A stretch of 64,000 nt of DNA. Source: Bacillota bacterium (GTDB taxonomy: Bacteria; Bacillota; Clostridia; Christensenellales; UMGS416). Position 1 is the stretch's first letter, and each line of letters starts with the position of its first letter. The stretch lies in contig JAEZSE010000039.1 of NCBI GenBank assembly GCA_023421955.1, positions 18,182-82,181 on the forward strand, given 5' to 3'. The position numbers and the translations under genes were made by a program. This document shows positions 26,201 to 39,857 of this stretch, in pieces. The notes under the pieces are model-generated. The model was not told the origin of the DNA, did no database searches, and was given only the letters and a program-made list of their open reading frames with translations.

Positions 26201-27040
26201 CCTAGCCGCATGAACATCGGCCAGGTGTTGGAAGTCCACTTGGGTCTGGTCGCAAAGGCGTTGGGCTGGCACATTGCCACCCCGGTCTTCGACGGTGCCA
26301 CCGAGGAAGACATCCAGGCGCTTCTGGCCCAAAACGGCTTTTCTCCCGATGGCAAGACCGTGCTCTATGACGGGCGCACCGGTGACCCCTTCGAAAACCC
26401 GGTCACCGTGGGCTACATGTATATCCTGAAGCTGATCCACCTGGTGGACGACAAGATCCACGCAAGGAGCACCGGCCCCTACAGCCTGGTTACGCAGCAG
26501 CCCTTGGGCGGCAAAGCCCAGTTCGGCGGCCAGCGCTTCGGTGAAATGGAAGTGTGGGCGCTGGAGGCCTATGGTGCGGCGCACACGCTGCAGGAAATTC
26601 TGACCGTGAAGTCTGACGATGTGGTGGGCCGTGTGAAGACCTACGAAGCCATCGTCAAGGGTGAAAACATCCCCGAACCGGGCATCCCGGAGAGCTTCAA
26701 GGTGCTGATCAAGGAAATGCAGAGCCTTGGCCTGGATATCAAGGTGCTCAGCGAAGACCACGAGGAGTTGGAGATCCGCGAGCTGGACGATGAGCCCGGC
26801 TTCCTCAGCCATGTGCCGGTGCCCCGCCGCCGCGACGACGATGAGGCGAGCGATTATGGCGGCGCTCATCTGGGCGGCGAGGAAAAGGAAAGCGCTGACA
26901 CAGGCGACTTCACGCTGGATCTGGATGAGCTGGATGACCTGCCGGGCCTGGGGCAGATCATGAGCGAGGGCCCTGCCGGTCTCACGCTTGATGAGGAAGA
27001 CCTTGCCCTGGATGACACCGACGGATTTGACGAAGAATGA
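23213..27040 (+). CDS. rpoB: DNA-directed RNA polymerase subunit beta
   Basis: 1275 residues, full length. Beta-subunit landmarks are all present: the fork/rifampicin region (FFGSSQLSHFMDQTNPLAEL), CPIETPEGPNIGLI, the KMAGRHGNKGVIS catalytic-core segment and the C-terminal GGKAQFGGQRFGEMEVWALEA clamp contact. Two rifamycin-pocket residues differ from the usual: His511 (E. coli Gln513) and Asn524 (E. coli His526). The last 70 residues form an acidic tail (DEASDYGG...LDEEDLALDDTDGFDEE). ATG 23213 follows AGGGGTG. No rplK-rplA-rplJ-rplL genes lie upstream; the gene has its own promoter. rpoC follows after 11 bp. Confidence 0.98.
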   Translation: MTHEVKVHEFNTGRRNRMTFSKIKEVLEIPDLLNIQKASYKRFLDRDLREVLKDISPITDYTNTLSLELVDYRVEDEPKYSVVECKERDVTYAAPLKVKVRLVNHETGELKEQEVFMGDFPLMTDQGTFIINGAERVIVSQLVRSPGVVYDQSLDKNGVPLFASTMIPNRGAWLEFESDSAGILWVRIDRTRKLPATVMIRALGYGADFQITELLGDEEHLNATLEKDNAKNEDEGLLEIYRRIRPGEPPVVESARTMLNSLFFDPRRYDLARVGRYKLNKKLALAMRIMHRVAADDIVNPETGEVFARAGEKITREVAWAIQNSGINSVDIQLESRRLRVLGNNFVDATQHLAPFGINMESIEELRRTDRDAAAALEGLLSEKVHYPTLQEVIGQAEGKDIRALLIDNKDRLVPKYIYPDDVLAGFSYMIGLFHNVGLTDDIDHLGNRRVRSVGELLQNQIRIGLARLERVVKERMAIQDQDNLTPQSLINIRPVTAAIKEFFGSSQLSHFMDQTNPLAELTNKRRLSALGPGGLNRDRASFDVRDVHHSHYGRMCPIETPEGPNIGLIGSLAIYARINDYGFIESPYRKVDKKNRVVLDEIVYMTADEEDQYIVAQANEPTDEAGHFLHERVAARAHKDIIVAHQDEIDFMDVSPKQVVSVATAMIPFLENDDASRALMGSNMQRQAVPLLKTEAPIIGTGIEGRAARDSGVALVSKVDGVVEKVTANRVSIRGNDKQLYHYDLLKFMRSNQGTCITQKPIVIKGEVIKKGDVIADGPSTDQGELALGRNILVGFMSWEGYNYEDAILISEKLVKEDVFTSIHIEEYESEARDTKLGPEEITREIPNVGEDALKDLNERGIIRVGAEVRSGDILVGKVTPKGETELNPEEKLLRAIFGEKAREVRDTSLRVPHGESGIIVDVKVFTRENHDELPPGVNEMVRVYIAQRRKISVGDKMAGRHGNKGVISRILPEEDMPFLPDGTPLQIVLNPLGVPSRMNIGQVLEVHLGLVAKALGWHIATPVFDGATEEDIQALLAQNGFSPDGKTVLYDGRTGDPFENPVTVGYMYILKLIHLVDDKIHARSTGPYSLVTQQPLGGKAQFGGQRFGEMEVWALEAYGAAHTLQEILTVKSDDVVGRVKTYEAIVKGENIPEPGIPESFKVLIKEMQSLGLDIKVLSEDHEELEIRELDDEPGFLSHVPVPRRRDDDEASDYGGAHLGGEEKESADTGDFTLDLDELDDLPGLGQIMSEGPAGLTLDEEDLALDDTDGFDEE

Positions 27041-27051
27041 GGGATTGATAC

Positions 27052-30825
<3,774 letters not shown>

Positions 30826-30829
30826 ATAA

Positions 30830-30966
30830 AAATCCCCCCTGTCGCCTGAGAGCGACATCCGTGGGAAATCCCCCCTGGCCCCTGCGGGGGCCATCCCCCC
30901 TTCATAAGGGGGGTATGGATTTGTTTTTCAAACTTTCGTGTAGGGGCGGCTCACGAGCCGCCCGCA
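30830..30966 (+). repeat. Family A (two hairpins) and family C after rpoC
   Basis: 30830-30916 has stems TCGC/GCGA and TGGCCCC/GGGGCCA between C-runs, then CCCCCCTTCATAAGGGGGG. 30939-30966 has TAGGGG, GGGCGGCT/AGCCGCCC. They occupy the end of the rpoBC operon and may act as transcription terminators, though without a T-tract. Nothing else is seen up to the next promoter at 31128. Confidence 0.8.
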
Positions 30967-31127
30967 CGATACATCTACGATGATCTCTGAAGCAGCTGTG
31001 TTGGGTCATGGTTTATCTACATCCCCCACATATGGTAGTTCATCACAGATCAATTGGCTATTGCTGGAAAACCCGAACAATCCAGCTGGGTTTTCTGCAA
31101 AAAACCCCCGGAAATGCAAGGTTTTTA

Positions 31128-31156
31128 TTGACTTCCGCCCATGCGGGCGCTATAAT
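31128..31156 (+). promoter_or_regulatory. Promoter of the L7Ae-like / ribosomal-protein cluster
   Basis: TTGACT (31128-31133), 17-bp spacer, TATAAT (31151-31156). +1 is expected near 31163, only 13 nt before the start ATG. The spacer holds CGCCC-ATGC-GGGCG. Confidence 0.85.
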
Positions 31157-31175
31157 AATCGGGCGTGTTTATACG

Positions 31176-31451
31176 ATGGAAAATTCGGAAATTCTAAGCG
31201 CGCTGTCCAGGCAAAAGCACCGGCTCGCAGGCCTTAAGCAGGTTCTGCGGGCGCTGGAAAGTGGCAAAGCAGAGTCCGTTGTGCTGGCGGGCGATGCCGA
31301 TGACCATATCCGGCGCAAAGTCAAGGTACTCTGCCAGCAGATGGGTGTCCCCTGTGCGGACGGGCCCGCCATGGCCGAACTCGGCCGGATGTGCAGGCTC
31401 CAGGTTGGCACGGCGGTGGCCTGCATGCTCAAACCCGATGGTTCGGCGTAG
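31176..31451 (+). CDS. L7Ae-family (YbxF-like) RNA-binding protein
   Basis: A 91-residue protein. The position between rpoC and rpsL and the fold pattern (ALSRQKHRLAGLKQVLRALESGKAESVVLAGDADDHIRRKV...CADGPAMAELGRMCRLQVGTAVACML) match the L7Ae/L30e-type kink-turn-binding proteins of Firmicutes (YbxF, about 80-100 residues). The frame is open upstream to 31008, but the promoter at 31128-31156 makes ATG 31176 the only start inside the transcript. It has no Shine-Dalgarno sequence and a leader of about 13 nt. The exact RNA target in Firmicutes is unsettled. Confidence 0.85.
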   Translation: MENSEILSALSRQKHRLAGLKQVLRALESGKAESVVLAGDADDHIRRKVKVLCQQMGVPCADGPAMAELGRMCRLQVGTAVACMLKPDGSA

Positions 31452-31512
31452 GGAAGCGGTGCTTCCCACAGGGATGCCAAAAAGCGTTCCCAGTCAGGCA
31501 GTCATGACCCCG

Positions 31513-31543
31513 GCGGGTTGCAGGGGTTTGCGATAGAACCCGC
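31513..31543 (+). promoter_or_regulatory. Hairpin before the rpsL ribosome site
   Basis: GCGGGTT (31513-31519) pairs with AACCCGC (31537-31543). The rpsL AGGAGG lies 8 bp beyond. It may be a ribosomal-protein autoregulatory structure or simply a spacer. Confidence 0.35.
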
Positions 31544-31569
31544 AAATCAACAGGAGGTGCCATTACGGC

Positions 31570-31944
31570 ATGCCAACAATCAATCAGATCGTAAAACAGG
31601 GCAGGAAAAAGGTGACTTACAAGAGCAAGTCTCCGATCCTGGAAGGCAACCCCCAAAAGCGCGGTGTGTGCCTGTCTGTCAAGACCATGACGCCCAAGAA
31701 ACCGAATTCGGCCCTTCGCAAGATCGCCAGGGTCCGCCTGGTGAACGGCAATGAAGGCACGATCTATATCCCCGGCATCGGCCACAACCTGCAGGAGCAC
31801 AGCGTGGTGCTGGTGCGTGGCGGCAGGGTGAGGGATCTCCCGGGTACGCGCTATCACATCATCCGCGGCGCGCTGGACGCGTCCGGTGTGGATGGCCGCC
31901 GCCAGGGCCGTTCGCTCTATGGCGCAAAGAGGCCCAAGAAATAA
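31570..31944 (+). CDS. rpsL: 30S ribosomal protein S12
   Basis: 124 residues, typical length, with the conserved KRGVCLSVKTMTPKKPNSALRK and NLQEHSVVLVRGGRVRDLPG segments around the decoding centre. The lysine usually found at position 88 (GGRVKDLPG) is Arg (codon AGG 31831-31833); Lys43 is kept. AGGAGG lies 12 bases before ATG 31570. It is followed by rpsG after 34 bp and belongs to the operon starting at 31163. Confidence 0.98.
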   Translation: MPTINQIVKQGRKKVTYKSKSPILEGNPQKRGVCLSVKTMTPKKPNSALRKIARVRLVNGNEGTIYIPGIGHNLQEHSVVLVRGGRVRDLPGTRYHIIRGALDASGVDGRRQGRSLYGAKRPKK

Positions 31945-31978
31945 AAACATCTTGCGATGACGCAAAGGAGGATTCATC

Positions 31979-32449
31979 ATGCCAAGGCGTGGAGGCGTGC
32001 CGAAGCGTGAAGTGCTGCCCGATCCCATGTTTGGGAACGTGGTGCTGTCCAGACTCGTGAACCGTGTCATGTTGGACGGCAAGAAGGGCGTTGCCCAGCA
32101 CATCTGCTACGGCGCTTTGGATATCGTCAAGGAAAAGACCGGCAAGGACCCCATGGACGTTTTTGAGACGGCAATGAACAATCTCATGCCGCTGCTCGAG
32201 GTGAAGGCCCGCCGCGTGGGCGGCGCGACCTATCAGGTGCCGATGGAAGTCCGCCCGGCCCGCCGGCAGACGCTGGGCCTCAGGTGGCTTGTGAGCTTCG
32301 CCCGCGAGCGCAGCGAGCGCACGATGGAGCAGAGACTGGCCGGCGAGATCATGGACGCAGCCAATAATACCGGCAAGGCGGTGGCCCGTAAGGACGACAT
32401 TCACCGCATGGCCGAAGCCAACAGGGCGTTCGCCCACTATCGGTGGTAA
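31979..32449 (+). CDS. rpsG: 30S ribosomal protein S7
   Basis: 156 residues, standard length. It has the N-terminal MPRRGGVPKREVLPDPMFG, KARRVGGATYQVPMEVRP (16S rRNA contact) and the C-terminal RMAEANRAFAHYRW. AAAGGAGG precedes the ATG. S7 nucleates assembly of the 30S head and in many bacteria represses its own operon. Confidence 0.98.
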   Translation: MPRRGGVPKREVLPDPMFGNVVLSRLVNRVMLDGKKGVAQHICYGALDIVKEKTGKDPMDVFETAMNNLMPLLEVKARRVGGATYQVPMEVRPARRQTLGLRWLVSFARERSERTMEQRLAGEIMDAANNTGKAVARKDDIHRMAEANRAFAHYRW

Positions 32450-32479
32450 GCGAACCACCATTATCACAGGGAGTTCATT

Positions 32480-32527
32480 GCGGGTGTTTGAGCCAGGCGC
32501 TGAAATCGCTGGGGCTCTAGCACCCGC
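32480..32527 (+). promoter_or_regulatory. Long hairpin between rpsG and fusA
   Basis: GCGGGTG pairs with CACCCGC, and inside it GAGCC pairs with GGCTC; a short inner GCG/CGC is possible. AAAGTTTATTCTT follows, a poor T-tract. The remaining 32528-32692 has no clear gene or consensus promoter. It could be a weak terminator or a leader structure. Confidence 0.45.
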
Positions 32528-32692
32528 AAAGTTTATTCTTGGCACAATCAGGATTCCGGCGATCCCGCCGGGTGTGAGTTTGAAACCGCTGCCGCAGGCA
32601 ATGCTGGCTTAACAATACATTGGTATCATAAAGATTGAATCAGAGGCGCAGGCCGCCCAAAGTGGCGGCGGCCCACTAGGAGGAAACGAATC

Positions 32693-34771
<2,079 letters not shown>

Positions 34772-34788
34772 AATTATTCTGCTGATAT

Positions 34789-34817
34789 GGGGGCGGGTTG
34801 TGAAACCCGCCCTCTTT
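34789..34817 (+). terminator. Intrinsic terminator of fusA
   Basis: GGGCGGGTT / AACCCGCCC stem with a short GTGA loop, then TCTTTCTG. Confidence 0.85.
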
Positions 34818-34891
34818 CTGTATCATTACTGATTGGAACTGGACGCTTTTATTTTGCGTTTAATTGATATCACAATTGAGAAGGTGATTCG

Positions 34892-35647
34892 ATGAAGAGG
34901 CTGCTGTGCGTTCTATTTGTCTCCATTACGTTACTGTTTACAGGTTACGGTTTCGTCCAATCCACAGTCGCGCAGCCCGATCCAGACGGTAAAAACCTTG
35001 ACTATTATCAGCTTAAAGACGATGGTACCATTGTGGCGCCGGACGGAACTAAATATGTGTCAGTCTGTGTCGAGGGTTTCTTGGAGCTGATGGGAAAAAA
35101 GACACGTATCGGTGTGGTAGCAGGAGAAGAAGGCCATAAAAGTTATGGCTTCGAAAATGGCCTGTATGTTTGCGAGCAAGATACAGACCATGTGATGCTG
35201 CTCCGGTACATGCCTGAAAGCGAATGGGGCGTGTTTTATCGCAAGAAGACGGCCCCACCCCTGGATTACTCGCTTCAGAATTGTGTGCGCTTGGAGCTTG
35301 TCGGTTACCAGGAATTGCAATCGGACCAAAACATGTATTCCGCAGGTGCGGATCACATCACCTGTGGCAAAGGTATTGTTGGTAGAGAGAAAGTAGCCGC
35401 CTTTTTCAAGGCTGTGATGTCTGCAGGCCCTGCGGTCGGTTTGAATGAATCGGTGGAGAAGGAAGACGGAACTCCAGAGAACATCTATGCGTATGGAAAT
35501 ATCTATGGCTTTTTTGAAGGCGAAACTGCTGCCGTGATTCCCTTTTGCGTGACGACCTATGATGATAAGGCTTTCTCTGTCATGATTGATAATGTGGACT
35601 ATGTGTTACCCACGGAATATCTGGAGCAGCTTGTGGCTCTGCAGTAG
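34892..35647 (+). CDS. Secreted protein of unknown function
   Basis: 251 residues with a signal peptide (1-28, STVAQ end) and no lipobox. The mature protein has four Cys and a mixed alpha/beta pattern without known motif. GAAGGTG lies eight bases before ATG 34892. GC is lower than in the ribosomal genes upstream. No partner gene is evident; a pseudogene fragment follows. Confidence 0.7.
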   Translation: MKRLLCVLFVSITLLFTGYGFVQSTVAQPDPDGKNLDYYQLKDDGTIVAPDGTKYVSVCVEGFLELMGKKTRIGVVAGEEGHKSYGFENGLYVCEQDTDHVMLLRYMPESEWGVFYRKKTAPPLDYSLQNCVRLELVGYQELQSDQNMYSAGADHITCGKGIVGREKVAAFFKAVMSAGPAVGLNESVEKEDGTPENIYAYGNIYGFFEGETAAVIPFCVTTYDDKAFSVMIDNVDYVLPTEYLEQLVALQ

Positions 35648-35661
35648 ATTGCGAGACCTCG

Positions 35662-35849
35662 TCACGAAGCTGCCGCTAAAAATGGCGCTGTTTTCCGCCG
35701 TTCCGGCGGGCCTCACCGATATGGCGCTGATCATCGTGGATTTCGGTGCCGACGGCATGAAGGCGGCCTAGCTGCAGATGCTGCGCCTGATCGCCGTGGT
35801 GACACTGTTCCCGTCGTTGATCCGGCTGGCTGCGCAGTGGCTGGGATAA
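35662..35849 (+). pseudogene. C-terminal remnant of an AbrB-family membrane protein (PF05145-like)
   Basis: The frame reads KLPLKMALFSAVPAGLTDMA, then LIIVDFGADGMKAA, a TAG stop (35769-35771), then LQMLRLIAVVTLFPSLIRLAAQWLG and TAA at 35849. The 'PAGLTDMALI' block and the final 'LQMLRLIAVVTLFP' helix are the C-terminal signature of AbrB-type (old name ammonia monooxygenase-like) membrane proteins. The N-terminal part is missing, there is no ribosome site, and the frame is interrupted. It is a decayed fragment. Confidence 0.65.
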
Positions 35850-35858
35850 TCATGCTCC

Positions 35859-37589
35859 CTATTCTTCCGTTATGACTGCGCTGCGGCTTGCCTGCCCCAC
35901 CATCGGCAGCCGCACCAAAAACAGCGCCCCGCTGCCCGGCTCGCTCTTCACCGACAGGCTGCCATTGTGCTTATCGATGATATTCTTGCAGATCGACAGG
36001 CCCATTCCCATCCCATTGCTTTTCGCCTTGGTGGTAAAGCCCATATCGAATACTTTGGACAGGTGCTCAGGCAATATGCCGCATCCAGAATCCTGTACGG
36101 CAATATAGGCAGACTCCTGTTCGATCCATGAGTTGATTTTGATCGACCCGGTGCCTTCGATGGCCTGCACGGCGTTCACGACCAGGTTCATGAATACCTG
36201 GTTGATCAATCCCGGATAACAGGGCACCGGGATGTTGATTCCAAACTCCGTGTGGATCTCGATCCGGTTTTTCCATAGATTGGAGGTGAGCACCAACACG
36301 CTTTTCATATTCTCATCGAGATTGGATGCGACGAACTCCGCCTGATCGAGCCTTGAAAAAGTTTTCAGGCTTTGAATGATCTCCGAAACCCTCTTGCACG
36401 CCAGCAGGCTGATATCATTGGATTGCTTGAGCGCGCCTGCTGTTTCCGCCAGGGAGTCGTTGGAAAGAATTCTCTCCTCTGCCTGTAGGGCTGAAATCAA
36501 CAGGTCGGCCATCTGGCAGTTGCTGTTGATCGCTCCCAGCGGCGTATTGATTTCATGGGTGATTGCCGCTGTGAGTTGCCCGACGGACGCCAGGTTGGCA
36601 TTCTGCACAAGCTGTGTCTGGGCATGCTCGATTTGCTGCTTTGAAAGGGCTAGCTGGACGTTCTGCGCTTCCAGTTCCTCTTTCTGCGCTTCCAGTTTTT
36701 TGCTTTGCGCGTCCAGTTCAGTGTTTTGGCGCTCCAGTGTTTTTGCGTTGTTTTGCATTCGGCGCATGATCGTGTTGGTGGACTGTATGATGGACTGTAT
36801 CTCTTTCAGCGGCTTTTTCAACTTCAACTGCACGTCGCTATATGTGTTGGCATCGGCCAGCGCCACCTCTGAGACGTGCTTTTCCAGTTGGTTCAGCGGC
36901 GATGTGACCAGTCGCGAGAATATCCTGCTCACGACCAACGCGATCAGGAACGATAACAGGGCAGCCGCGGCGAAAAGGGAGATCATAGCAAACGCGAACA
37001 ACGATAACAGATGCTGCTGGAAGACCACTTTCACGCTTCCCGCCACTTCGCCCCTGGAGTTGACGATCATACGGGTGGACTGCACGTTGGACAATTTGTC
37101 ATCGAGGTCAGCCAATTCAGGATTCATATGAATGTCCTGATAGAAGATGTCGGCCGGGCCTTCGGCAAATTGGTCACTTGAGAAGATCGGGCTGCCATTG
37201 ATTTCAACGATGATCTTGACTGCTGAGAATTGGACGTTGGTGAAGGAAGCATCCGGTTGATCGGGGTTCACAGGCAATTCGTTGAACAACAGCTTGATGC
37301 TGTCGGCGTAGTTGGCTGCCCACGCGATGTATTGGGGAGAGTTGACGTCCAGCTCTTCGATGCTGCCGATGCCCATTTGCTTTAGGAAGTACGGCGAGTT
37401 CAGTTCCTTCGAGATAGAGATGCTGAAATAGCTGCAAATGAGCTCCGCTTCGCCCCTGGACATAGCAAGCGCGATCGCCGAGGCGATCAACGTGAATATC
37501 AGAGCCGTGATGAAGATTGACAATACGATGATGACGCGAACCCTTTTCTTAAACGTCCGCTTATTGCACCTGTAATCCGGTGTGACCAT
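35859..37589 (-). CDS. Membrane sensor histidine kinase
   Basis: 576 residues. TM1 is at about 18-43, an extracytoplasmic sensor of about 150 residues follows, and TM2 is at about 193-222. Then come a HAMP-like linker, a heptad coiled coil (about 270-330, rich in LEAQ repeats), a DHp domain with ITHEINTP (His345), and an HATPase domain with N-box NQVFMNLVVNAVQA, G1 DSGCGI and G2 NGMGMGLSI. The HEINTPLGAI form is common in kinases that pair with stand-alone receivers. AAGGTG precedes ATG 37589. The HD-GYP response regulator lies 30 bp upstream in the same operon and is the obvious partner. Confidence 0.92.
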   Translation of the reverse strand: MVTPDYRCNKRTFKKRVRVIIVLSIFITALIFTLIASAIALAMSRGEAELICSYFSISISKELNSPYFLKQMGIGSIEELDVNSPQYIAWAANYADSIKLLFNELPVNPDQPDASFTNVQFSAVKIIVEINGSPIFSSDQFAEGPADIFYQDIHMNPELADLDDKLSNVQSTRMIVNSRGEVAGSVKVVFQQHLLSLFAFAMISLFAAAALLSFLIALVVSRIFSRLVTSPLNQLEKHVSEVALADANTYSDVQLKLKKPLKEIQSIIQSTNTIMRRMQNNAKTLERQNTELDAQSKKLEAQKEELEAQNVQLALSKQQIEHAQTQLVQNANLASVGQLTAAITHEINTPLGAINSNCQMADLLISALQAEERILSNDSLAETAGALKQSNDISLLACKRVSEIIQSLKTFSRLDQAEFVASNLDENMKSVLVLTSNLWKNRIEIHTEFGINIPVPCYPGLINQVFMNLVVNAVQAIEGTGSIKINSWIEQESAYIAVQDSGCGILPEHLSKVFDMGFTTKAKSNGMGMGLSICKNIIDKHNGSLSVKSEPGSGALFLVRLPMVGQASRSAVITEE

Positions 37590-37619
37590 TTTGACACCTT
37601 CCTTGACAAATGGGGTCTG

Positions 37620-38669
37620 TTATGACGCGCTCTGAAGGATTCCCTCAAGTTCTCCGCTGTTCAGCATATCAAGCAGGAGCCTCGTAATGTCTTTGTCGAG
37701 AGCGCCCGCGTCTGCCTCGCGGTTTAATATCTCGATGATACTCTCCACAGGAAGCCTGTTCCGATAGGGCCTGTCAGAATTCAGAGCGTCATACACGTCG
37801 GCCACTGCCAGGATCCGCGCTTCCAATGACAACTGGTCTCCGCTTAAGCCGTCCGGATAACCTTTTCCGTTTGGTCTTTCGTGATGGTGGCGTACCGCAT
37901 CCACACAGCTTGACAGGCAGTTCAAAGGCTTGATGATCGTTTCACCGATGACGGAGTGCTTCTTCATCGTGTCAAATTCTTCGTCGGTCAGCTTGCCTGG
38001 CTTATTCAAAATGCTGTCTGAAACGCCGATTTTTCCGATATCATGGATGATACCGGCAATTTCAATCGAATCCAGTTGATCGCCAGGCATTCCCAACTTC
38101 TCAGCAAGTTTACGGCTCAATGCCCCTACCCTGCGGGTGTGCCCGTCGGTATATTCATCGTGGGCCTCGATTGTATTACACAGGGAGATCACAAGGTTTT
38201 TAACGTTATCTACTTCATTCTGATAATCATGTTTCAATAGCTCATACAGGCGGGTGATTTCCCGGTTCTGGGTCTTCAGATTGTCTGTGAGCTGTTTCTT
38301 TTCAATGCCGTTTTCAATGATCTTTATCAGTTGGTTGTTATCCCAGGGCTTTTCCATATAATAGTAAATGCCAATTTCGTTGATGGAGCGGATGGCGTTT
38401 TCCTTGTCCGCGTATCCCGTCAGCATAATCGTTACGGTATTGGGCGAAATGTCTTTGGCGCTTTTCAGAAACTCAAGCCCGTTCATGCCGGGCATCATAA
38501 AGTCTGAAATGATCAGGTCGATGTTGTTGTTGAGCAGCTCTTCGCAGGTAAGCGCCTGGCCGGGATCGTTATATGTGGTGACATTGCATTTCAGTAACAT
38601 TTTGATCAACGTTGAAAGAGTTGAAGTGATCATCTTTTCATCATCAACAATTAAGATGCTTTTGCTCAA
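37620..38669 (-). CDS. Response regulator with HD-GYP phosphodiesterase domain (RpfG-like)
   Basis: 349 residues. The receiver domain (1-125) has the acidic pair DD and phospho-acceptor Asp56 (LIISDFMMPGMNG). After a helical linker, HD-GYP spans about 160-335 with GHTRRV, HDIGKIG, HHHERPNGKGYPDGL and ARILAVADVYDAL, all metal and catalytic residues being present, so hydrolysis of cyclic di-GMP is expected. The start codon is TTG 38669 with GGAGGG five bases upstream. It forms a two-component system with the downstream kinase. Confidence 0.92.
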   Translation of the reverse strand: MSKSILIVDDEKMITSTLSTLIKMLLKCNVTTYNDPGQALTCEELLNNNIDLIISDFMMPGMNGLEFLKSAKDISPNTVTIMLTGYADKENAIRSINEIGIYYYMEKPWDNNQLIKIIENGIEKKQLTDNLKTQNREITRLYELLKHDYQNEVDNVKNLVISLCNTIEAHDEYTDGHTRRVGALSRKLAEKLGMPGDQLDSIEIAGIIHDIGKIGVSDSILNKPGKLTDEEFDTMKKHSVIGETIIKPLNCLSSCVDAVRHHHERPNGKGYPDGLSGDQLSLEARILAVADVYDALNSDRPYRNRLPVESIIEILNREADAGALDKDITRLLLDMLNSGELEGILQSAS

Positions 38670-39030
38670 GGGTTCCCTCCAACTGATACAAACTATTTTC
38701 CGCGTGACTTCCGGGTCTCAACGGCACTTATAATAGATACCCAGGAACTCTGGCACCAATCAACAAAAATTGGGTTCTGGCGTTGTGTTTTAGAATGAGG
38801 CAAACATGATCCTGCTCGGTTCATTGGCATACCGGCGCTTGGCGCCTTTGCGCGGGGCGGCGCTGTGCTTTCGCCCTTTTGGCTTTGTTCACCGCTTGTT
38901 CACACACTTCCTTGATTTTTCAAGCCAGATTCCAGAATCCATCGGTATAATTCAAGACATAATCAGAAAGCGTCAGATCGCAATCTGAATGTGTAAATGC
39001 AATGATTGATCGAAGAGAGGAGGAACTTAT
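38670..39030. other. Divergent intergenic region without a gene
   Basis: 361 bp between the response regulator and the next gene. TATAAT-like boxes occur at 38946-38951 (plus) and on the minus strand near 38731, but no convincing -35 partners are seen. No open frame has a ribosome site. Confidence 0.5.
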
Positions 39031-39633
39031 ATGAAAATCAAAGTTTGGGTGTTTACCATCATCGTGTGCGGCGCGGTGTTTTTGGGTGCTGCAGGAGGAT
39101 ACTTGCTTTCGCAGGGCTTTTCATTGGTGAACCTGATGGCGCAGGGCATCAAGTCCATGCGGGTCGAAGCACCGGATCGTGTACAGATCCAAATACCACC
39201 TGATCAAGGCGGTTGGTACCAAGGCGGCGAGGGCGACGATGGGTTGCCATGGGGTGGCGGCAGGCAGGGCCAGCCGGGCGGCTATGAGGCATTGCCCGAA
39301 GGGTTCAACGCTGGTGTGTCCATTGCCGGCACTTATGGCGAGATGACGAAACGCACTGAGGAAGAGGTGCTGGCAGCGGCGAAGCAGGCCAACACTGACA
39401 TCTTCGGCCTGGCCAAACAGGAAAGCAAGCTGGAAGAGCTGAAGACCACACTGCGGCAGAAGGTAACCGCCTCGCTGGACAAGATGATTGAGGAAGGCAA
39501 GATCACTGAAGGCCAGAAGCAGACCTATCTGCAGCGGGTGGAGCTGATTCTGCAGTTTGCCGGCGAGGTGGATTCCACCGGCGGCGCGTTGCCCGGCAAC
39601 GGCGGGAGCGAAGGCGATAAGCCTGACGCGTAA
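39031..39633 (+). CDS. Exported protein of unknown function with Gly/Gln-rich linker
   Basis: 200 residues. An N-terminal signal or anchor (5-30) is followed by a Gly-, Pro- and Gln-rich stretch (about 55-90) and a helical C-terminal half (KRTEEEVLAAAKQANTDIFGLAKQ...IEEGKITEGQKQTYLQRVELI) similar to the small helical domains of envelope-stress or spore-coat proteins, without a firm match. GAGGAGG precedes ATG 39031. It has its own terminator and is likely monocistronic. Confidence 0.7.
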   Translation: MKIKVWVFTIIVCGAVFLGAAGGYLLSQGFSLVNLMAQGIKSMRVEAPDRVQIQIPPDQGGWYQGGEGDDGLPWGGGRQGQPGGYEALPEGFNAGVSIAGTYGEMTKRTEEEVLAAAKQANTDIFGLAKQESKLEELKTTLRQKVTASLDKMIEEGKITEGQKQTYLQRVELILQFAGEVDSTGGALPGNGGSEGDKPDA

Positions 39634-39683
39634 CCGTTTTCCATATACGCAGGCTGCCACATCCGGCAGCCACCGGATCATTG

Positions 39684-39709
39684 AAGAGCGCCTGAAAGGG
39701 CGCTCTTTT
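39684..39709 (+). terminator. Intrinsic terminator
   Basis: AAGAGCGCC / GGCGCTCTT stem, 6-nt loop, followed by TT; the stem end itself supplies a T-run of four. Confidence 0.85.
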
Positions 39710-39789
39710 ACAATGATTCACAAACAGCTTGTTTCAACACATGTACTTCATGCGTGTTTGTTCTTTCGTCTCGATTTTCTTTCCCATTG

Positions 39790-39840
39790 TTGAGAGATAA
39801 TCAACAGTTGAATATAATGGTTTAAGGATTTGAACCATTA
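39790..39840 (+). promoter_or_regulatory. Promoter and operator of the arsR-like operon
   Basis: TTGAGA (39790-39795), 17-bp spacer, TATAAT (39813-39818). A perfect inverted repeat TAATGGTT-N10-AACCATTA (39815-39822 and 39833-39840) overlaps the -10 and the expected +1 (39825). Autorepression by the ArsR-family product is the simplest reading. Confidence 0.75.
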
Positions 39841-39857
39841 CACAGAAAGGCATATTG

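Noticed and set aside
23744..26869. 1041-codon open frame antisense to rpoB
   Set aside because: It mirrors the codon bias of rpoB, lacks a ribosome site, and its product (His/Ala/Val-rich without motifs) looks like a GC-driven shadow. The same holds for 28705-30150, 32978-34711 and 5723-7255.
35586..35771. 61-codon open frame as a real gene
   Set aside because: Its first half is out-of-frame 3' sequence of the secreted-protein gene, and its second half belongs to the AbrB remnant.
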